Assembly: GCF_963678635.1 (NCBI RefSeq)
Contig: NC_087066.1
Span: 8,709,954 to 8,773,953, forward strand
Source of the DNA: Symsagittifera roscoffensis
Taxonomy: Eukaryota; Xenacoelomorpha; Acoela; Convolutidae
Length of the DNA: 64,000 nt
Reading direction: 5' to 3'
Below, piece by piece: positions 57,154-64,000 of the stretch. The notes under the pieces are model-generated. The model had not been told where the DNA came from, did no database searches, and was given only the letters and a program-made list of their open reading frames with translations. The position numbers were made by a program, and so were the translations under genes. Within the stretch, counting starts at the first letter, position 1. Each line of letters opens with the position of its first letter.

Positions 57154-57779
57154 ATAACTCGAAATTCAATTTGTCAAATTGATTACATTTTAAATTTATG
57201 TGAACATATCCAAACTTTTGAAAAATGGAGCAACAATTATAGATAACAAGTATTTAGTGCTAAATTTTAAGCTGAGATCAAAATGAAAACGACTTTTTAA
57301 AACAACTTCGGAATTTAAAACGAGTCGTTTTTTTTAAAAAACGACTTTTTTAAGACGCCTTTTGATTGAAAACGACAAAAATTCGCCACGCATAAATAAA
57401 ACGCGTGTTAGAAGTGAAGTACTAGGTATGTTCATACGATCAGTCTCCAAAGTTGGGCTAGGACAATCCTAAATCTACAAGAGGAACACCCCACTAGTTA
57501 AAACAGTCAACCTAAGGACTTTTCTCTTACAATTTTGCTATTCAATTTAGGCTGTTGATGAAAAGCAAATAGTTCAAAAATAATTTTTTCAGTTTTTTAA
57601 ATGAGATTATTTGAGATCATTTTCAAACCAGTAGGAACATTTAGGGTTTTGATCTAATATACGAGCATTCTTGTTTAGTCGAAGACATTACCTGGACTAA
57701 AAAAATGCCTCCTCCCACATTAGAACTGTTTCCGAGCTAAATTATGTGGCGAACTGAGCTTAGAGCTCGAAAAATTCAT
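57154..57779. other. No gene seen
   Basis: AT-rich; the word 'aaaacgact' and its complement recur at about 57283-57350 and could fold locally. Confidence 0.45.
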
Positions 57780-58960
57780 ATGTTTTAACTCAAGGAGTTC
57801 CAAATTTTGTCAATTTGGCAAAAGGAACAGATTTTTTTCTGTTTCATAAGAATAAACTAAATTTAAACTCAGGGCATAAAAACGATTTTATCCTTAAAAA
57901 ACTGTCAAAAACTGTAAATTTAAAACTGAAAATGGATCTGAAAAAATACTCTTTAAGGAAAACTTTTGCTGCTTCCTCAAAAATTGAAAAAAAATTTACG
58001 TTTTTCACTAAACTTGCGAACGCTACTAAGTCAGTGATCGAGAATTTTTTCAAACTCTACTGTACATTTTGGGCTAACTTGATTTTTTTTGAGTTTCAAC
58101 ATTTTTAACTACACGAAAGCATGGCTTGCGTATGATTTAGTTGTTAAAAGCGTGATTGATTTTTTTAATTTCAACATTTTCAACTACACGTAAAAATGTT
58201 CAGTTTTGTTCCGCGTAGTTATTTTTTCGCAGTTTTAAAAAACAGTGGTTTTAAACTTATTATGGTTTTTTCTCGGAAAAATTTTGATTTCTCTCTGATG
58301 TTTTTGTTAAGTAGTATTGTATGGTGAAGTTCGCAAACTGCCCAAAACAGTTTTCAAACTGGCCCCTATAGCGATTTTTCGAACATCATCACTACAAAAG
58401 AAACGGCATCTTCTCCCACAAATGTATTCAGTTTCAATTATGAACTAAGGGCAACATTATCAGTCGATTTTCCTAACGACAAATGGTGAAAAAAAACTAT
58501 CGAATAGTTTAAACTCTTTAGGAACAGATAAAACGTTTTTCAATACATTTAGTTACTAATTCTATGAATCAGAAAAGTTGTGGCTTAGTCGAAATTTGTC
58601 GTTAATGTTTTCTGGTAAAATGTATTTTACAGCTTTCTTACATTTACGGACAAAACTGAACCAAAGTAGTTTTTGTGTGCTGTCCAAAGCAAAATCTGGC
58701 ACTAAAAGTCAGGTATTAACCATTAATTCATCTAGTGAACATAAGAACTGCCAAACTTATGGTTAAAAAAAATAAAACTTAAAAGCAGACATTTGTAGTA
58801 AAAAATTTTTGAAAGTTTTGAGCTTCGGTAAGTTATGCGATAGAATTGAAGAAGTGGATTTCTTGTTGGCTGGTTAAAGCATTTGGGGCATTGATAATCA
58901 ATTCAACAAAAGTATCGACAAAACACGAAAAAGTAGAGATGAAGACAAATCAACAACGAA
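57780..58960 (+). repeat. 1.49-kb tandem duplication, copy 1
   Basis: Matches 59130-60440. Offsets are about 1,377 bp up to 58080 and about 1,486 bp after it, because copy 2 carries ~109 bp more at 59460-59600. Shared text includes 'ctcagggcataaaaac', 'tctactgtacattttgggct', 'gaaagcatggcttgcgtatg' and 'gaagaagtggatttcttgtt'. A 97-codon plus-strand frame (57815-58108) is not kept in copy 2, so it is probably not a gene. Confidence 0.88.
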
Positions 58961-61900
58961 TAGTTTTACATTGTTTTCCCTAATATAATTATTAAATATA
59001 CTTTTTTGAAACATTCCGGGATGAGAATTGAACAAAGGTTTTTTTGACTGTCCACTGCATCTTTCGACCCTGATAATCAAATCACAACCAATTAGTTTTA
59101 TGAACTTTAGCTCTTTAGCACTAATAATTCGATGAATAAAAATTTTTCGGCTTAATCGTCAAAGTGACCAAAATTTGTCATTTTGGCTCTTTTTCTCTTT
59201 TCTTTGAGGTTCTTCTTTCACAAAAAAGGATGAACTAAAATTAAACTCAGGGCATAAAAACAATTTGATCCATAACAAAATGTCAAAACTGTAAAGTAAA
59301 ACACAAAATTGTTCTGAAATACTACTCTTTAAGGAAAGTTTTTGCTGCTTCTTCAAAAATTGGAATAAATTTTACGTTTTTCACAAAACTTGAAAATGCT
59401 ACTAAATCAGTGATCAAGGATTTTTTCAAACTCTACTGTACATTTTGGGCTAACTTAAGCAAAAGGTTTTTTTGTTGGCTGTTCAAAGCAGCTTCTGTTA
59501 CAGATAATCAATTGTTCAAGACACTATTGACAAAAAAAGAACTTTCAAATGTTCATTTTGCTTGTGTGATTGCTCATTTTGCGTGTTTAATTTGCGTGTT
59601 GAAAGCATGGCTTGCGTATGATTTAGTTGTTAAAAGCGTGATTGACTTTTTTAATTTCAACATTTTCAACTACACGTAAAAATGTTCGGTTTTGTTCCGG
59701 TAGTTATTTTTTCGCAGTTTTAAAAAACAGTGGTTTTAAATTTATTATGGTTTTTTTCGGAAAATTTTTGATTTCTTTCTGATGTTTTTGTTAAGTAGTA
59801 TTGTATGGTTAAATTCGCAAATTGCCCAAAAATGTTTTCAAATTGGCCCCTATGGCAATTTTTTGAACATCATCTCTGCTACAAAAGAAACGGCATCTTC
59901 TCCCACAAATGTATTCAGTTTCAATAATGAACTAAGGGCAACATTATCAGTCGAAATTATTAACGACAAATGATGAAAAAAAACTAGCGAATAGTTTAAA
60001 CTATTAAGGAACAAATAAAACGTTTTTCAAAACATTTAGTTATTAATTCTATGAATCAGAAAAGTAAGTTACTAAGTCGAAAATAGTCTTTGTTGTTTTC
60101 TGGTGAAATGTATTTTAAAGCTTTCTTACATCTACGGACAAAACTGAACCAAAGTATTTTTGTTGGCTGTCCAAGCCACAATCTGACGCTTAAAATCAGG
60201 TATTATTCATTAATTTATCTAGTGAACGTAAGAACTGCCAAACTTTTGATTGAAAATAAAATTAAAAAGCAGGCAACTGTAGTTATAAATTTCTGATTTG
60301 AGCTTTGATAAGTTTTCTGATGGAATTGAAGAAGTGGATTTCTTGTTGGCTGTTTAAGGCATTTGCGGCATTGATAATCAATTCAACCTAAAGCATCGAC
60401 AATACATGAAGAAGTAGATATGAAGACCTTTACCAATCTATTAGTTGTTTAACAAACGGCAGTGCTTCTAATTTCATAAGTTTTCGAGTAAAAAAGAACA
60501 ATGAATAATTTATTTTTTGCTTAAAACAAGTCTCGGCGCAAGTGATTGGTTTAACTCAAGCAATTGCAAAAAAACATCCAAAACAAACTGATTAATTGAA
60601 AACTTCCAGTTAATAATCCTCGTATCGAAATTTTTTTGAAATTACACAGTAAAATTGATTGTTCCAATTTTTGAAGAAAGCAGCGGTATGAAAGCAGCTT
60701 TGAACGCAGTGAAATATCTTTGACTAGAGAAATAGTGGTGTTATACCTAACTCTTTCGGTTTGACCTAGTTTCTTCCGAGTTTACAAAAGACTCAAAATG
60801 TCCCGCGCTTTAATTATCCCAGATGATCATAGTGCTATCTTTCAAATAATTACGGACTTTTCAGGACAGTTAAAGTAATCTGATTAAAAACAAACAGTCG
60901 AATCAGTGGAAAAAAATGGGTGCCTACCAGACAAAAAAGTAACTACCAGACTGAGTGTTTTTGAGCTGTTTCCTCGAGGTGCAGTCAAAATGCCAAAAAA
61001 TTACTATACATATACATTACTGAATCAGTGATATATAGGAAAACAAAATTGAAAAGCAGACAAATCTATCAATTACTTTGACGTTAATACCAGAACAAAA
61101 GAAAAAGAAAAACAACAAAATTTTCAACACTGATGTCTCCAATGAGGATAAAAATAGCAAATGAATTGGTGGAAATGAGCACGACTAGGTCTCTTTCTGG
61201 AAAATTTATAGGCTTTGGTATGTTTGCGAATTAAATCGAACTAGTGTCCTTTTTTTGGCTGTTCAAAGAAATTTCTGGCATTGATAATCAATCAAACCTA
61301 ACACAAAAACAACTTTTGAAGGAATAGATCTAAAAAAAGATGAAACTAGTCTTAAAACTTTTTGTCCGCTGTTCAAAGCAATTTCTGGCGCTGATAATAA
61401 ATTCAATCAGAAAAAAAATTGGCGAAAAAATCAAAAGAAATTGCGTTGATAACTTTTTAAAAAAAAAACATGAAAAACCGTGATGGGCAAACATCAATTT
61501 GATACCGCGTTTCTAATAAATCGAATTATTCACGAAAGCTGGATCATGTTTACACGCAATGAAATGGCTATCCTTAGCCAATTTTTGGTTATCTAACTAA
61601 CAGTTTTTGCGTACCTAATAAGGCTTTATTTTGCAAAAAACTCAAGTTTCTCGCGCATTATGTATCTCAATTTGGTCCATTTGAGAAGCTGTACAAAAAC
61701 TTCCGCAAAAACAAACATTTTTAAAAAAATTAATTTCATAGCCAAGGCATCATATCAATAAAATACAGGGATGGATCTAGGATTTTCTCGAGGAGGGAAG
61801 ATTTTCAAAAATTGTTCGAAATTTTATCGACTCATTTTTTAGGTCGTCCAGACTAATTTTCCGAGCTCTCACCAATCACTTTATACAGACCATGTTTTAA

Positions 61901-62250
61901 ACCCACAGGCAGAGTTTTGACCGCACAGGTATTTTTAGGCCTTTTTTGAAATGTTCTGACAAGAAAATTTCAATTTTTCGGCGCGCGCTCCTCCCTCAAA
62001 AATGATATATATTGGGTATTTCTAAAAATTTAAGGGTTTGCCACCAAAAATGAATATATTTTATGTATTTTACGCTGTTTTCTTCATTAGGGAAAAACAT
62101 TGTCTTTTCGTTAAGTTTCTTAATTAAAAAGCTGCTGAGGATGCTATTCTACTGAATTTCTGTACGTTGTCGAATGAAATTAAAGAAAAGATTTTCGCGG
62201 GGTGTTCAAAACAATTTTTGAGGTTGATATTCAAGGAAACTTAGACCAAT
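58671..62250 (+). repeat. Nine dispersed copies of a ~45-bp word
   Basis: The consensus is roughly 'ttgttggctgttcaaagca', then 'tttctggcattgataatcaa' and 'ttcaa'. Copies begin near 58671, 58863, 59041, 59471, 60157, 60343, 61251, 61362 and 62207. Four of them (58671/60157 and 58863/60343) are explained by the 1.49-kb duplication. The others sit at irregular distances outside it. Confidence 0.7.
59130..60440 (+). repeat. 1.49-kb tandem duplication, copy 2
   Basis: Counterpart of 57780-58960 with many substitutions and small indels and a 109-bp longer segment at about 59460-59600. The divergence is greater than that of the 2.76-kb duplication at 42813, so it is older. Confidence 0.88.
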
Positions 62251-62811
62251 GACAAAATAGGAAGAAATAAATTAAGAAAAACAGAAATGTATAAGCTGTT
62301 TTCTCAAACGTCGGAACAATATCAAAGTTTTTACTAAACGTGAGCACTACTATGAAAAAGACAGAAATTAAAAAGCAGGCCGTTGGGGTCGTGAATTTCT
62401 AAAGACTTTATTTAAGAACTTCATTCCTTTTTCGGATATAAATGAGCAATTGCATTTTTTGACAGGATTTGAAAAAGAAACAAATAATTTCACTGCTGTT
62501 TTCGCTCATTTTCAACAAATACCAAGTTTTACAACAAAACAGATCACTACTAATTCAAAGAGTAACGAAAATATAAAATAAAAAAAGATGAGAAGTTTTT
62601 TCAGAACAGATTTCAGCTGCCAGTAAACCATTGGGACAAAGTTTGAAAACTGATGAAGTATAATCATTTTCTCGTAATGAAATAATATTTTAACTTTTGC
62701 TGTGATCAATGGCCGTGAAGAAAGAGAGATTTGAAATTAGTCAATTGCTTCAATTTTGCTTACAAAATGTGTGCAAAGTTTTCGCATTGTGAATACGAAG
62801 AGTAAATGGCA
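60441..62811. other. No gene; scattered copies of the word and one dispersed fragment
   Basis: Contains the last three copies of the 45-bp word. It also holds 'gatctaggattttctcgagg' near 61774, shared with 32446. Nothing coding recognised. Confidence 0.5.
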
Positions 62812-63346
62812 ACAAGACTGCTCGTATCAGGGCGAAGTCCTGAATGTTCCGACTGCCTTTTAAGGTTTATGGAGCAGCAGTAATAACATAAAAAATTAAA
62901 TGAAATAAAATAAAATGAAATTTTTTTTCTGAAATTTGAATTTTTTTTATGAAAATCATCCCCCCACACGCCAAATAAAGTACAAAAAGATAGATTTCGT
63001 TCGTTGTAACAGATCAAATATGGCAAATAAGCTTCGTTCAACCAATTTGGAACGATTTATAAGACGGATTAACTCACCGCTTACGCGTTAATAGCGCGAA
63101 ATATATCGCGCGTTAATTGTCCCAAACTGGTCAAAATGGCAATCTTTAAACCCTCATAACTTTACAAAAAATAATCACAGATAAAATATCTTTTCAAATT
63201 TAAGCTCAGTACAACAGTGGCTTTCGAATGATATAAAAAAAATTCCGTCAAAAATGGCTAGTTAAAAAGTCGAAATTTGTTGAAGAAAAAAAAAAACCCA
63301 CCCCGAGCACAAATGTTCCGTTACTTTCGTATCGAAAGTCGGAACA
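62812..63346 (+). mobile_element. DHE element, full length (535 bp)
   Basis: The best-preserved copy with 56633-57153. Left hairpin cagggc-gaa-gtcctg (one mismatch), GTTCCGACTGCC, landmarks 'cacgccaaataaagtac' and 'atggcaaataagcttc', internal palindrome 'gcgcgaaatatatcgcgc' near 63096, and an intact right hairpin ending in GTCGGAACA. Confidence 0.92.
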
Positions 63347-64000
63347 AAAGTTAGGGATTGAAAAGCAAAAATTGGTGTAAGCATAACGTCGATTGGCGCA
63401 AAATTTAGCACACTTGATTTTTAAAATGAGTTTGTGAACAATGAAAAATTGGAAAAAAAATGTCCTTAAATATTAAAATTGGCAACAGTAGACAGATTTT
63501 TTATGGTTATGTCCTGATAAACTGTTGTCGTAATAAACTAGTCGAGGTAGGTTCCATTCTGAATTAATCTTTTCTAAAAGCTGTGAAATTTTGGAATCAA
63601 GATAAGAAAACTTTTCAAAAAGCTCATTTTAAAACTTACTAATTATCAGTCGGATTTTTCAGGGTTTGTCCTAATATAAACAATTTTATTGAATTGTAGG
63701 AGAAATTCCCCTATAAAACGTGGTATGGTTGTTTTCATAAATTACACCCAAATTTGCCAGCTGTCTCAAAGCTCGATTGAGGCGAGCAAGCAATTTGGTT
63801 CGAATAATGCGCTACTCGACGCAAAAAGTAACTTTTTATTTTAATTTGAATTTGAAAATAAAAAACCGTTAATTTTCAAATTTCAGATTTTTAGAACAAT
63901 TTTTGTTTTGCAATGTAGTCGTCCCATGGTTTCAAATTCGGTGCATTGATGTACAAAAAAACTTCAATGTATTATTGTACAAAATTTCAGTGTGACTTTT
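63347..64000. other. No gene seen
   Basis: AT-rich to the window end. Confidence 0.5.

Noticed and set aside
57839-57846. CTGTTTCA word, the core of the Caenorhabditis 21U-RNA upstream motif
   Set aside because: The same word occurs by chance elsewhere (in an exon near 22780 and in the transposon near 53316); no clustering to support a piRNA locus.
57815-58108. 97-codon frame in the 1.49-kb duplication
   Set aside because: Not preserved in the second copy.
58671-62250. Possible CRISPR-like spaced repeat
   Set aside because: Spacing is irregular (about 110-900 bp), copies are diverged and the context is eukaryotic.

Overview
The window looks like intergenic and intronic DNA from an invertebrate animal, most likely a nematode. 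It is very AT-rich and has no operons, Shine-Dalgarno sites or long uninterrupted genes. The few convincing exons are flanked by short nematode-like acceptors (TTTTCAG, TTTTTAG, TTTAG) and GT donors. Mobile-element remnants dominate: CR1/L2-type LINEs, BEL/Pao, Tc1/mariner, tRNA-derived SINEs and short hairpin-ended DNA elements. The nematode call is an inference from splice signals and element mix, not from a recognised orthologue.

Layout. 1-965, 14.5-16.0 kb and 22.8-23.5 kb carry one dispersed composite repeat (called R1 here). 2.5-9.1 kb is a tandem array of ~1,046-bp monomers with an A-B-A-B-B arrangement. 10.8-12.5 kb is a cluster of a short element with a hairpin at each end (called DHE here), also present at 16.2, 23.5, 56.6 and 62.8 kb. 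A 200-base assembly gap (12678-12877) precedes an exon-like fragment. 16.7-17.7 kb is a dead BEL/Pao integrase. 19.75-25.14 kb holds three phase-matched exons of an unrecognised host gene; its last exon has a TAG followed by 19 more in-frame codons of Asn/Ala repeat. 25.6 kb is a full tRNA-headed SINE. 28.4-29.2 kb is a complete Tc1/mariner-type MITE, and 31 kb is a broken Tc1-type transposase. 33.5 kb is a probable signal-anchor exon.

37.3-40.1 kb is a near full-length but broken LINE with endonuclease and RT. 41.8-42.8 kb is a BEL/Pao integrase tail between ~217-bp direct repeats. 42.8-48.7 kb is an array of ~1-kb units each carrying the same fragment of a second CR1/L2-like RT, overlaid by a recent 2.76-kb duplication. 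52.4-53.7 kb is a two-exon gene for a 57-residue SMP-like (LEA seed-maturation family) protein; its only intron is mostly filled by an 838-bp terminal-inverted-repeat element flanked by a 9-bp target duplication. 57.8-62.2 kb contains a 1.49-kb tandem duplication and nine copies of one short word.

The best-supported protein-coding genes are the SMP-like gene and the three-exon gene. Everything else with protein similarity is retroelement or transposon debris. The rest is AT-rich DNA in which I see no gene.
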